The position numbers and the translations under genes were made by a program. The notes beneath the pieces are model-generated. The model made no database searches, had not been told where the DNA came from, and worked only from the letters and a program-made list of their open reading frames with translations. From assembly GCF_028453695.1 (NCBI RefSeq), contig NC_135775.1, positions 26,136,545 to 26,200,544 of the forward strand: DNA of 64,000 nucleotides, written 5' to 3'. The stretch comes from Augochlora pura (taxonomy: Eukaryota > Arthropoda > Insecta > Hymenoptera > Halictidae). Positions 45,838-58,400 of the stretch are shown piece by piece; the stretch's first letter is position 1, and the number at the start of each line of letters is the position of its first letter.

Positions 45838-48293
45838 ATGATGGCTTCCGATTCGATATTTCGAAAATGGCAGTCAAAGGACGATAAATTGAACAAATTG
45901 AGCAAATTTGTCAGGAAACGGATACCAATTGTTCGCTGGTTGCCGACATATAACTCGGACAAATTTTTAAACGATGCTATCGCTGGAATCACTGTCGGTC
46001 TTACTGTCATGCCGCAGGGGCTCGCGTATGCGACTTTAGCGGGCTTAGAACCACAGGTATCACGCATAATTCTTTTGCTGTTATTTCGCTTCTATGCGAT
46101 CGTTCATTACTTATAGATTTATAAAATTACAGTATGGTCTCTATTCTGCATTTGTGGGAGCAATGGTATACATAATATTTGGATCATGCAAGGATATCAC
46201 AATTGGACCAACCGCACTTATGGCATTGATGACGCACGAATATGTGCAGGGTAAAAATGCCGATTTTGCAATACTACTTGCATTTCTATGCGGGTGTTTG
46301 CAAATTTTGATGGCTTTCCTACGTTTAGGTAATATTGAATAGCAAGCAAATCATTACAAAATTCAACCAATACACTGTACTAATTAATTTGCACAATTTC
46401 GCAGGAGTACTTATAGATTTCATATCGATACCAGTCACAGTTGGTTTCACGTCAGCCACATCCGTTATAATTGTGACTTCACAGCTCAAAGGACTTTTGG
46501 GATTGAAGATCTCCTCTCAAGGATTTTTAGATACTGTCGCCAAAGTGTTCAAAAATATTCATGAAACTAATCTGTGGGATACTGCAATGAGTATCAGTTG
46601 TATTATTATCTTATTAGTATTTAGGGTAATTCATATTGTTATCTCTCAACTATAATCTAATTTATTACAGAGTTGAAGGCCTTAATTATATGTTTGTTAT
46701 CTTGCAGAAAATGAAAGACGTTAAATTTGGCTACGATAATCAGAAACCGAACGATTATCAGAGGATTTTGACAAAAATGATATGGCTGATATCTACAGCT
46801 AGAAACGCTATTGTCGTCATTGTTTGTTCCGCTATTGCATATAAATTGAACTCGGAAGAGACTGGTTCTCCATTTATTCTCACCGGCACTGTAAGATCTG
46901 GTCTTCCACATATTAAATGGCCACCGTTCTCCACACAGATTGGAAATCGCACGTTAAGTTTTCCTGAAATGTGCTCGGAATTGGGCGCGTCTATAGCATT
47001 GGTTCCCATAATCGGTGTTCTTGGCAACGTGGCAATAGCAAAAGCGTTTGCAAATGGTAACAAGGTGGATGCCACTCAAGAATTAATTGCGCTGGGTATC
47101 TGCAATGTGCTTGGATCTTGTACAAGCTCTATGCCAGTTACTGGCTCATTTAGTAGGTCTGCAGTAAATCATGCTAGCTCCGTGCAAACGCCGATGGGTG
47201 GGTTGCATACAGGAATATTGATATTATTAGCTCTCAGTTTCTTAACGCCATACTTTTACTATATACCGAAGGGTAAGACGACAATCTTTTTGCTTATGCA
47301 CGCTCTTCCATTAAGATGTCACGTCTAACGGAACATATTATGTTCTCAGCTTCCTTGTCAGCAGTTATTATCTGTGCAGTGATATACATGATTGAGTATC
47401 AAGTTGTGATGTTGATATGGAAAACTAGCAAAAAGGATCTCATTCCAATGTTTGTCACATTTTTATTCTGTCTCCTTATTGGAGTAGAATACGGAATACT
47501 CATGGGTGTAGGGACGAATCTCATATTCTTATTATATCCCTCTGCACGACCAACAATACACGTTGATAAATGTACCGTGAGTAGCGTTTTATAATTGGGA
47601 ATGTATTACGTAATTTTAGACGACTTAAGAATAACTTTCAAATTATATTTAGACTATCTCCGGAGCTGATTATCTTCTGGTCACGCCAGGAAACAGCCTT
47701 TACTTTCCTGCGGTTGATTTCATTAAAAAGTCAGTTGGAAATGCGGGAATAAAGCAGGGCTCGTGTCAAGTCCCGGTAGTTGTTGATTGCAGGTACATGT
47801 TGGGAGCAGATTTTACAGCTGCCGAGGTACATATTTATATTTAGAAAATTTGCGAACTAGGGAGCATGCTCTGATACGATTGTAATATATTCTCGCAGGG
47901 AATCGCTAAATTGATCAATGAGTTTAACAATCGGAAACAAGGACTCTACTTTTACAATCCACGAACGGATGTTGTTGCAGTATTGAAGGGAATATGTGGC
48001 GATGAGTTTCAATACATTTCTACTCAAGAGGAATTATCGTATTTACTATCATCGCACCAAGGTTTTAAAGATTAATTATATTTAGCAACTTGCGTTATTA
48101 AATCCACATTTTATACTATTATATTTGTGCTCGTATTTCAGAGAAAACGTCACAACAACTTGTGGAAATCATACGTGACAAATCGAACGAATCACCGACT
48201 CTAGGTAGCCTTGAAGTGACCCACCGAAATGGACGTTCATGTTACGAACTTAGCGAAGTTACGACCACTTTGTTGCATGCTACAGCCAGTTAA
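45838..48293 (+). CDS. sodium-independent sulfate anion transporter, SLC26A11-like (copy 2)
   Basis: Exons are 45838-46056, 46133-46328, 46405-46625, 46708-47272, 47350-47576, 47653-47826, 47899-48061 and 48142-48293. They sum to 1,917 bases, 638 residues, with consistent GT-AG introns. The start is the first ATG after an in-frame TAG at 45775-45777; the next codon is also ATG. The membrane domain shows GLAYATLAGLEPQYGLYSAF, the IGPTA segment and DATQEL...PVTGSFSRSAVNHASS; the STAS domain follows (core VVDCRYMLGADFTAAE). The last intron has a weak donor (G|GTTTTA). If it is not spliced, the frame ends at TAA 48073-48075 with GFKD, losing about 50 Ser/Thr-rich C-terminal residues. Codon use is AT-rich. 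The protein is a likely membrane anion exchanger; substrate unknown. Confidence 0.94.
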
Positions 48294-48587
48294 AAAAAAA
48301 ACGAAGCATCAGTGTTGTTATCATTGTCAAAGGTTTAATTCAATATTTTTCTATCGACTGAAAATGTTACGTGTGCCTTTGACGATACAAAGCATATATT
48401 TTATAGCAGAAATTTCTCGCATGTTTTTCAGTATTAAGTGAACTTTTTTAATACTTTAAATAATTTATTTATTATAACGCAAGTTACTAGGAAAATTACC
48501 GGTAATATGTATATGTAAATTTTTTGTGTACATAAAACCTATACTGTTGTATCTCTCCTTTTCTATGTATTTGTTGTATTAATCGGA

Positions 48588-48593
48588 AATAAA
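48588..48593 (+). terminator. polyadenylation signal of transporter copy 2
   Basis: AATAAA lies about 295 bases after the proposed stop at 48293. Confidence 0.55.
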
Positions 48594-48671
48594 TACGATG
48601 ATATAATTGTAGTTTTACTTATCAGGAGTGGCTTTTGAATATTATTTCGCTGTAACGATAAGGGTAACAAT

Positions 48672-48677
48672 TTTATT
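48672..48677 (-). terminator. candidate polyadenylation signal of the mwh-like gene
   Basis: Plus-strand TTTATT reads AATAAA on the minus strand, about 815 bases past the mwh stop. A nearer site may be used instead. Confidence 0.3.
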
Positions 48678-48680
48678 CAA

Positions 48681-48902
48681 ATGAAGAACATAATTACAGG
48701 TTTGCTTCGCGAATACATTAGTTATAATAAGTTAGAAAAAGAGGTTGGACCTAACAATAATGATTACAACGATGATAACTCGTGTACTTATTTCGTAGTC
48801 ATTGCCGCTTCCTGGCTTATGTTCTGTACACTTTTTTTTATCTGCGCGTTCATACTAAATTACAGATCTTTGCTGAAACGCGATATAATTACAGGTCTGT
48901 AA
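48681..48902 (+). other. 73-codon ORF with one predicted membrane segment
   Basis: ATG at 48681 opens a frame to a stop at 48900-48902. It has a polar acidic N-terminal part with NNNDYNDDN, one hydrophobic stretch of about 24 residues (roughly TYFVVIAASWLMFCTLFFIC), then basic residues. That is the layout of a single-pass membrane microprotein. It lies just past the polyadenylation signal of transporter copy 2 and antisense to the presumed mwh 3' UTR. AT-rich DNA often yields hydrophobic chance ORFs, so confidence is low. Confidence 0.2.
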
Positions 48903-49490
48903 TTACATATGGTGAAACATAATATTGCACAATTCATCAAAAACGTGACAGTCCATCACCGTACACCTATCTTCATATCGAGAATGACACGTTCACCGTA
49001 GTTATCAGAAATATACAGAGTGACCCCGAAATAGTAAATTAAACAATTCTCTCTGAAAATATACAACGTTTTTTTTTTAGATCGACATACAATTTTTATA
49101 AAATCTGTAATTATTATCACTGTCGTACCTTCCTCTAGAATAGAACAAATTATCGTGGCACACAATAAATCATTCTCGGATCTGTCTCATTCGACAGTTA
49201 AATGAAACGATTAGAAAATTAGCATTCGTTTGAACGTCACCCCATATTTTTAGTGTCGAATTCTTGTGTATAATACTTACAATCACTGCACCCCTTGTCG
49301 CGATAAGCGGAGCGATCTAAACTATATACTTGAATTTCATTGTTTCATACACGATAAGACGCGACGCGGATATCTAAAGAGCTGAACGAATGTCGTTCGT
49401 AAGACTTTTGTATTTAATCTGTATACAAAAATATATCTCATTCTTTGAAATCTGTTTCCGAGAACACTAGAAATCTACACGGACCTACTT

Positions 49491-52400
49491 TCAATAGAGC
49501 CCTGACACGACGTCCGTGACTTTTCCGCGGTTTCCGGTCGCTGACGAGGTCGTGTTTCTCCTTCCGACGGGGCTATCCTTGATCTGTTGGTTTCCGGAGT
49601 ATTTGCCGGCGTTGAACCGATTCTTACCGAGGCCGAAAGTATCGTAAGTTCGGCCAGCAAAAATCCCGGAATCGTTCGGCCTGCTCGTGAACCGATTCCC
49701 GATGTTCTCGTGCTGGCTGTACGAGTTGTTCTTGGGTCCGTTCTTGCCCATGATCATGGGCGCGCTGTCGAAATCCAAATCGTTCCTCTTGGCGGAATTC
49801 AATTCGTTTTGACAATTCCACTCGCGGTTCCTCTGCTCCTCGTACAGCTCGTCGCTCCTGAGCTGTTTATTGTTCACGCTGACATTATAAAACTCGTCGT
49901 TCTTCAGGTGTTTGTTCCTGGACTCCTCTTTCCTGTTTTTCCCGTCTACATCGTAGCAGTTTCTCGTGTCTTCGAATTTGTTGGACTTGGACCTGATCAC
50001 CTGCCTCTCCTCCCGAGACTTCTTGGTCTTCTGGTGTTTGCCCGATCTCCATTGGCTCTTCTCCTCCGTGATGACGATGTCCACCATCGAATCGAGTCCC
50101 TCGTCGATTCTATCCAAGGACTTGGTCAGCAAGTTGGGCGACTTTGGAGCCTCTATAGAAGTTGGTTTCCGTGTCAGCAGTGGTTCCAAATTGAAATCCG
50201 TGACGTAGAACAACCCGCTGTCGCTACCACCACGGGACGAACACTGCTCCTTCTTGGCCACGTGTGACACATGGTGGAAGGACTCTGACCTGCGCATCCT
50301 GTTTCTCGAGCTGTCCTCGAAGAACTGGTGCTCCTGCTTGCTGAGGTTCTCGGAGCTGCCCGGCCTCCCGTAACTCTGCAGACTTCGATGCTCGTCGAAC
50401 GAGTTTAGACTCTCGAACTTCCTGATGTGGCTCTCGACTCGGCTCCTTCCGGACCTCCTTGACCTTGGACTCGAGGCGCTGGACTCGAGATAGTCGTGGC
50501 TGGTGGACCTGCGAAGCAATTTCCTCTTCTCCACCTCGCTCCTGTACTTCGAGTTGTGCCTCTGTACGAACCCATCCTGCCTGGACTTGGACTCGTTCTT
50601 TGCTCTGCACGAGCTTTCGTAATTCCTGATCGTCTTCTTGTCCTTCTCGCCTTCGTCGAAGTGTCGCAGATCGTCGTAGCTCTTCTTCAATTTCCCGTCA
50701 TGCTCGTCGTCTATATTCCTCGATTGTTTCGGGAAGTGGTTACTGTTGGTGTTCCTGATCTGCTCCTCGTACGTCTGATTCTTCCCGTTGTACTTCAGCC
50801 TCGAAGCACTGAGCAGAGAGTCGCTGCCGTCCCCTAACGTTTCCTCTTCGATCTCTTCGTCGTGAGAGTTGTAGGTTTCCTCGTGGTCCGGGAAGTCGCA
50901 GTGTCTGACCGCCATGATGGTGGACAGACAAGGCGGCGATCTCCTCGGAGGCTGAGGATGCAGGATCGTCGGGACTATGGCGTCCTCTATATCCGGCCCC
51001 TTAATCACTATCTTCACGCTGCCGTCCACCGACGATTTAGAGATTCTCCTCGCATCAGCGTGCAGCCTTCGGTTGCTGCCCGAGTCCGTGCTGTAATCCC
51101 GATCGTTCCCGAAGTAGGTCACCTGCTCGCCCTTCGTCATACTCTGGGAAACGACGGACCCCGGATTGGACTTCGAAATCTTCACATCGGACTGCTGGTC
51201 CCTCTTCAGGACCCTGTCCAGCAAGAACGACTCCGAGCTCCTGAACGCCTGGTCCTTGGAGGTAGCCTGAGAGATCCTCTCCTTCTCCTCGCGATTCTTG
51301 TCGCCGAACTCCTGCTCGGCGTCCTTCACGATGATCCTAAGCTCCTCGATCACGTCGTCGATGGTGGTCTCCTGGTCGTTGTCCGGCGACGTGCTGTGCT
51401 TCTGATGGCTGCGCATCTGGTGTTTACCGTTCTCAGGGCTGCTGGATCTCTCGGACGAGCTGATGCCCTCGTCCTCCGCGTTCGAGGACACTTTCGGCGA
51501 CTGCTTCGTCCCGAGCACCGTCACCTTCTCACGGTCCTCCCGGTTGTAGCTGTTCAGCTTCTCGACTTGGAGCTGCTGCAGCTCCGCTTGCAGGGCCGAA
51601 ACCTTTTTGCTAAGAATTCTACAAGTTTCCTCGGCACGTACCACACGTCTCTGCAACGTGTCCACGTCGACGCAGTTGTGCGTCCACTTCTGGACCTCCT
51701 TGTGCAGTAGCTCGTTCAGGGCGTCCTCCTCCCTGCCGTCCAGCTCTTTCAGCCATTCTTGAAGGACCTGCGGCTCTAGGCCAGCTTCGCAGGCTTCGGC
51801 CTGTGTCGCAAGAGAAATCGATCGTTACCACCAAACAATCAGCCGATCGATCCAAGTTTAAAGCTAAGTTTCTCGGAGTCGTCTAGTTACGGGCACGGCG
51901 GAGCGTTCGATGCTCGCTACACTCACCTGAATGTACAACCTGGTCTGGGTCCGTGGTGCAGACTTGAGGAAAGCATTGAGGAAGGAGACTCCTGCGACTC
52001 TCAGGGCAATCGCTGCTCTGGGAGCCAGGAGGGCGCCGGCGAGGAAACGGAACCTACCGCCCTCGCCGTACTTCAGCCTCAAAGTGGAGACCGCTTCGGA
52101 GACAGCCGCGTGGCCACCCGGAGCCTGGCAGACCTTCGTCAGTAGCTGGAACATAATAATGAATTCGTGCAAGGGAGAGCCGCGCGGAGACGGGGGGGAT
52201 TTTCATGGCGGTCCGGCCGCCCGGCAGTTAATGCCCGTCAACAGTTCCTCCCGGCCGAGCGAAGATAACGATCTCTTTATTCTCATTACATCCATCCCCC
52301 TCCCCCTCCCCCACCCCTCCCCCGTCTCGCGAGGCTCTGGCAGGTTTCTGTGATCACGTGCCGTGGAAGTAATTACCCCAGTTCGGTTAGTCCCAACGTC

Positions 52401-55400
52401 TTCTGATCGTAACCGCGATGCCTGCGTACCTGCGCGCTTGCCCCGGCAAATGGGAAAACGCGAGAGAACGGAGAAAGAGGGGGGGAAGGAGGAGTAAGCG
52501 AAGGAGAAGAAGCCACGGAGAGCGCGCATGAGTTTGCAAATGAAGCTGGCCGAATAACGTTCGGATAGATGATAAAAACTGGTTCCGAGGATGGACACTC
52601 TCGAAATAACGGGGCCCAACGGCGGAGGCCGTCGAGCGGACCGAGTCCGCCGGGGACGCGGGTTTACGAGCCACCGAATGGGTCAGACGTATCCCGGGAT
52701 CCACCGCGATCGACAAACTTGCCGGGCTGACCCACAATCTTCCGCCGCTCGTATCGTTTCGAGGACTCTTTAATTAACCGTTCCGTTTACAGTTCGAAAA
52801 TACGAACATTTCCAGCGGAACGGAAAAATAACGCGGGATCCGTTTCATCTTCCCGAACGTTGCCGAGGAGACGACTGAAGGTCACCGAATGTTTTCGATC
52901 ATCGCGGTATCGAATTTTTCTCTAATTTATTGGAACGCGCTTTGTGACGCGAGACTCATGGACGCGTCGCGACCGCGGAATCTCGTGTAAATAAGCACGG
53001 TGTTCTCTAATTAATTTTTCGACGCGATCGGAACGTTACGCAACACGTTTACGCGGTAGCGAAGCTATTAACGTTATTACGAACGAGGTGGGAAGCGATA
53101 GACGACCGGATAAAACCGGTGGCCAGGGTGCTATCGGTACAGATTTAATCGTTTTAGCCGTGCAAAAAAAAAAGGAAAAAAACAATAAATAAGCGTTAAA
53201 TTCGATCGCATATCGGAGCCGATGCGAACGATAAAACCGCGATAACGCGGCTATGCGAGAGGATGGTACGTTTCCACCGTGATTCGTCGCGTATTCCCTG
53301 GGACAAGCTTAAGCGGCGAGCGTATTCGCGCGGGGACAGGTTTCCTTTTTTTGATTAACAGTACCGGGCCGCTCGGAACGGAAGTGACGATTGTTGTTAC
53401 CTGAAGAGCTAGAACCCGGGACCGGTTCAAGCTACTGGTCAGACAGACGGCCAGCGCGAGAAGGCCTGGCTGGGCTTGCACCAGGAGCCTCGGCGCATCG
53501 GTGCATCGTTCGGCGCAGGCTGCCAGACACTCGACGCATCCAAGCTCGTCCAGTGCTGCTCTTCTGGTGCCGACACGCGGGCCCGTGTGACCGGAAGAGG
53601 GTGGAGAACTTTGAGCCAGCTGAACACCCCGGAGGGTCTCCAACAGCAGCGTGATCCCGTCGGCGGGGGGCGAGGCGAATTCCTGAACGAAGCTGCAAAT
53701 TAATATCAATAGTCGCTTGAGAATGCATTTCCGTCGCGACGCGTCGTCGCGGTCGCGTCCAATCGGAGCGCGCAGCCGGGCTCCTCGAGGTGCTCGTTAG
53801 CGATGGAATTGCTCCGGCTCGCGGCGCGACTCGTTTTTCGCTTATTGCACCCCCATTCGATTCTTACGCGTCGCTTTGGAAAACAATGACCAAAGGAAAC
53901 GCACTATTATTTTCGATTCTCTTGCTTTCATCGAGCACAAGTCGTCTCATTTTTCTGACAAAACAGTATACTGTCGGACCTATGTTTATTTCGGGCAGCG
54001 TACTCGTTACGAATGAAATTGCTCCGAAAAAGCTGCTCCGAGGAGAGATGATCGTCGGACGGGCGCGGTCTTTTTCAGGTAGCAAGGTGTCACGCGAGAA
54101 GAGTGTCGGGACGAGGTGGGCGCGCTCGTGGTTTTTGTAATTGATTTCAGGCACAGCGGGCAAGATCGGCGCGAGCAGCAGTTGTCGTGTGTGTTTTGCA
54201 AAGTGGCGCGTGATTGACTTAATTCCCTAATTGTATAGAGCTGGACCGGAAGCATCTGTAACGGTACGATGCCGTCGCGGCCGTGACGGGTAGAGAGGAG
54301 AGGCTCGACAAGCCGGCGTGGAGCCATTGAACCGCTGACAGTGAAGGGTGAAAAAAAAAACAACCAACCGGTAATTACATAATTATGGGACCGCGCGATA
54401 AACAGAAAAAGGTGATCCGGTTTTGTAAGGCGCGCCGGCGAGCGGAGTTCCCTCTCCGTGGTTGTCAACGGAACGATTATAAGTGTGACGCGGTACAAGA
54501 ACCGGGCAACTATTAACGAAGTTAATGCCGCGGCAGATGGAAGGGAGGAGAGATAGAGAGAGAGAGAGTATGCTTCAATTAAATTACACGGTCTCGCGAC
54601 CACTGAAAACATCATTATTAAATGCCGGTGAACCGCGCGAGCTCTACCCGCGGGAAACACGATCGACGCGACTGCCGATCATATCGATTCGTTCGATCGA
54701 TATAATGAAAATTCCGTCTCGTTTGTCCGCGACGCCGGATATCGATGCTCGATTGTCAATGTCTCCCCGTGGTCTCCGATGTCGGCGTCGTTATCGACGT
54801 TTTATGCGCGATTGTTCGGCGTTCCGATATCGCTTCTGCTCGCCCCGTGGTATCGTATTCGTCCGATCGTATTCGCTAGAGAAGACCGACAAGACGAACA
54901 CCGGCAAGACGAACACCGCCCGATCGTTTCCCTCCTTTACGGGGCTTGTCCTGTAATTCCGCACCGGTCTGCTGCCTCCTCGGCCGCTGCACCTGTGCGA
55001 CGGGCTTTGGGGGCCTCCGCGCGACCGGCGCAAGGGACGAGGAAATAGATATTATGACTGTCAAAGGGGAGTGACGCCGAGAGTCCACCGACGGGGGGAA
55101 GAAGAAGTTTGTTTCAATGCCGGCCGTGGTTTCTTCTCTGGACGAGGGGGGGCCGCCCGTAATGGACGAGCACTATCTTTGATCGTGTCACGTTAGTTTC
55201 CTTAATTATACGGATGAAACACGTGTAGCGCGCTGGTGCACCGGAGCCGGTCTGTCAGCATCGTACGCCTCGCAGCAATCTCTCCCCGATCGGAGCCGTG
55301 AGAATCTTCTTGCCGAGAGGCCTTTTGTCACTTTCTAGAACCACCTCCTTTGTTGCCTTATGCCTTATGCAACATTAGCGACGAAGCCAGTCGTCGTCGT

Positions 55401-58400
55401 CGGTCGTTCATCGATCGTTTCCGCTTCGGGAACGATTTTTCTGTTCCAACCACGCTCAATCATCGTATTCATCCCAGCCGAAGAGCAATTAATAATACTT
55501 GTCTCTGCGTAAGCCTCGTTATTGCTCCACGCTTTTTTTTAAACGTGTCTCTACATTTTCGTATCGGGAGTTCTATTATAATATATTTGTTTTCCTCGCT
55601 AATTTTTATCTAATCTCCGGCAAATTATACGTAATATCAAGCGGGTCGATAAAAGTCGATCCGGGTTCTCCCGATGCCGCAATCTCTGAATAACAACGTT
55701 CGCGGATCGAAATAACAACCGAATATTGATAGCCGGCTTGAATCGCGTGCACCATCGTCGCGGAGAGTCGTATAATCCCCCAAACGGGAGTATCGCGATA
55801 AAACCCGATCGGATTGAGTCGAGCACCGAAATTGGAAATATCGCGATAAAACTACGATCACACCGTCCGCGTTATTTTCCCGGTCGAAGTTATTTTTGCC
55901 GGTCATTTGCGCAAACAGCCGTAAATCAAGCGCGCGCGGTTGGATGTCCCCGGCATCGAAGAAAGGAACAGATGGAAAATGACATTCGGAGAAAGAGAGA
56001 GAGACGTTCGGCGAGACGGGGACTCTATAAACACCGTGTATAAGCGCCGGTTCAATGCATGCAAATGAGTATTAAAACGTTTTCTATGTACCCCCGGCCT
56101 ATGTGCTCGTCGCCTATTTACCCACGCGGCAAAACCGCGCGCGAGAAAGAGAAAGAGGGAAAAGGAGAGAGTTCTCTTCTAACAATAGACGCATTATGTT
56201 ACCGGCCGTATTATGCATACCGCGCGCCGGTGGTATCGTGACGGCCGGCTGTCGATGTACGTTCGTCGTATACGCGCGCGCGAACCACACACGGTTGTCC
56301 CGCGTGATTCGCGTCGCGTACACCGTGGATCGACTTTGTCGGACGCGGCGAAAAAGTCACGGTCGACCGTGCGGTAGAAAACGAAAGCTGCGGCGGCAGC
56401 CCGGACCACCCTGGATACGAGTCTGGACGTCAAACTTGGGAGAAGTAGCCACTTCTATGCCGGATTTATCACCGTGGTTCCCCTTTCCTGTCCAGAGTGC
56501 TCCGAGTGGGCGTGACTTTACAGCTCTCGATTTTAAGGCTAGACCAGTCTCTTCCACGGAGGAGTCTACAGGATCCGCACGGTTGGACATTTCGCGGAAC
56601 CTTGAAAAGAGATCGCCGGGCAGATGCATTAGCGTTTTAGACGTTCGACAGGCGAAACGAGCATTCCCTCGGGTAGGAGGGTGTAAAAAATGATCGCGGC
56701 TGACAGCGGACGTCTTGATCGTCTCGATGCGGGAACGAAGAAATAAAGCTGGTGGAAGGGTCCGGACCGGACGATGATCCGTTCCTATTTGAATTCGCTG
56801 GGCCCGGAGGGCACGCGGTTCTAGTCCCAGTTACGGGATGTTCGCGCGACGTTGCGTGTCCGTAACGTGTGTCCGTAGGCCGATGAAAAATCGCGTGCCG
56901 GATTCCCGAGGATGGACAAAGAGGAATTTTGTTCCAAGGCGAGCGACTACGCTATCGAAAACACGCTTTCCTGGAGACGTCATGCGATGCCACCGCGGGG
57001 CCCCCGCGGCGGCTGGGCTCTGGCCAATGCCGGTAACTCCGGCATTGGGTGCATTATATTACACCCTGCATTATGCAGACCGCGCCGCGCACGTAAGAAT
57101 GCCTTCGGCGAACGGGGCATGAATATCAAGCGTTTCGTTATTGCCCGGCTGTGTGGGCACACCCTAAAATCCACGACGATGGACGACGGACGCGGACCGA
57201 AGAAAACGAAAGGACGCGACGACGACGACGACGACGACGACGACTACCACGACGGGCGTGTTTCTCTTTCACGCGATACTTTCGGCCTCCGCCGTAAATG
57301 GATTGCATAATTTACTGCGCGGGGACGCGTCTTCTTACTGCCGCGCGAATCCTCGGCCCGGCTTTATCGGCCCCGTAGAACGACACCGGACGAATTAATT
57401 CTGCCCGGTCCTTCGCCGCATCCTTCGCAGGAAACTGCGCCGCGGTCTCGCTTTATTTATCGCCGCTTTGTGCATCGGTGCCTCTTGATTTGACCCACAG
57501 CCGATCTCCCGTGCTTTTGCCGTAACTTTTTCGTGCCCGACGACGTTGTAAATTAATCGAACGTCGGTGGGTCGCGAAGGTGGAAAAAGATTGAGAAACG
57601 CTATTCCATCGATATGCAAAAGTGTCCAACTGGATATGAGATCGAATCTCGCAGGACGTAGCAGTAATCGATACGAGTCGATCGCGTCTAACCGTCGACG
57701 CTCGCGTGTTGACGAAGTCGGTAATTACCGACGCGCAGAAGCGGAAGTGGGCCGCGTCGGCCGAAGAAAGACGAAGCCACGCACTTTCCAATCGCGCGCG
57801 GCGAAAAGTGAATTGTAAAACGGGGATCCGAGTCAATTAAAATTAATGAAACTAACGTCTCGATTCCGGCGTGAACGGCGACGGCGCAGCCGCCGCGATT
57901 TTATCTCTTAGAGGACAAGGATCGGTATCGCCGAAGACAGCCGCGTACGCCGGGCATCGTTTTGCCGCGCGGCTAGAAACAGAAACGGGATCTGATAATC
58001 GCGTGAAAAAAGAAACGAGACTTCCTTGGTTTCCATTAGGTAGGAAGCGGTTACGCATACGCTGTTACGCGAAGCGGAAGCATCGTGGGGTATCGCGCGG
58101 GTTCGGTGGCCGGTCGTCGGAGAGGCTTCTTCCTCCGGCCGGTGTGTGTTGATATTAACGCGCCTCCGCGGGACAGGCGCAAAAACGATGCCGAGTCCCT
58201 CTATAAAATAAGCGCATTAACTCCGGCAGCATGTTTTTCCGTAACCGACGCTGTAATTACTTGGTTCAAGGTTCACATTAATTAAAATCATCCGCCTGTA
58301 ACTGAGCGTGCGCCGCGCGACGGTGCCGCGGGGGACTTCATTATGCACTCGGCATCAGCCAGGGGATCACCTTCGCGAACGCGCTCGCAAACTCCCTGCT

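Larger units (their letters stand above)
48294..49490. other. 3' flanks of two convergent genes
   Basis: AT-rich sequence holding the 3' UTR of transporter copy 2 (AATAAA 48588-48593) and the 3' UTR of the minus-strand mwh-like gene (AATAAA 48672-48677 on that strand, if used). The two signals are less than 100 bases apart, so the transcripts may nearly touch or overlap. Confidence 0.6.

Noticed and set aside
50862..51710. 282-codon plus-strand ORF (and 49587-50267)
   Set aside because: Antisense to the last mwh exon; Arg/Val/Leu-rich shadow with no start context or family.
54007..54660. 217-codon minus-strand ORF in the mwh intron
   Set aside because: The hydrophobic and Ser-rich parts come from TC/GA tracts and poly-T. 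There is no continuity of family sequence, and good mwh splice sites flank the whole region.
56103..56693. 196-codon plus-strand ORF in the mwh intron
   Set aside because: Arg/Cys-rich translation of CpG-rich DNA without recognisable domain or splice partners.
56800..56860. tRNA-like GGTTCTAGTCCC box
   Set aside because: No matching A box or cloverleaf could be built upstream, so it is not a tRNA gene.
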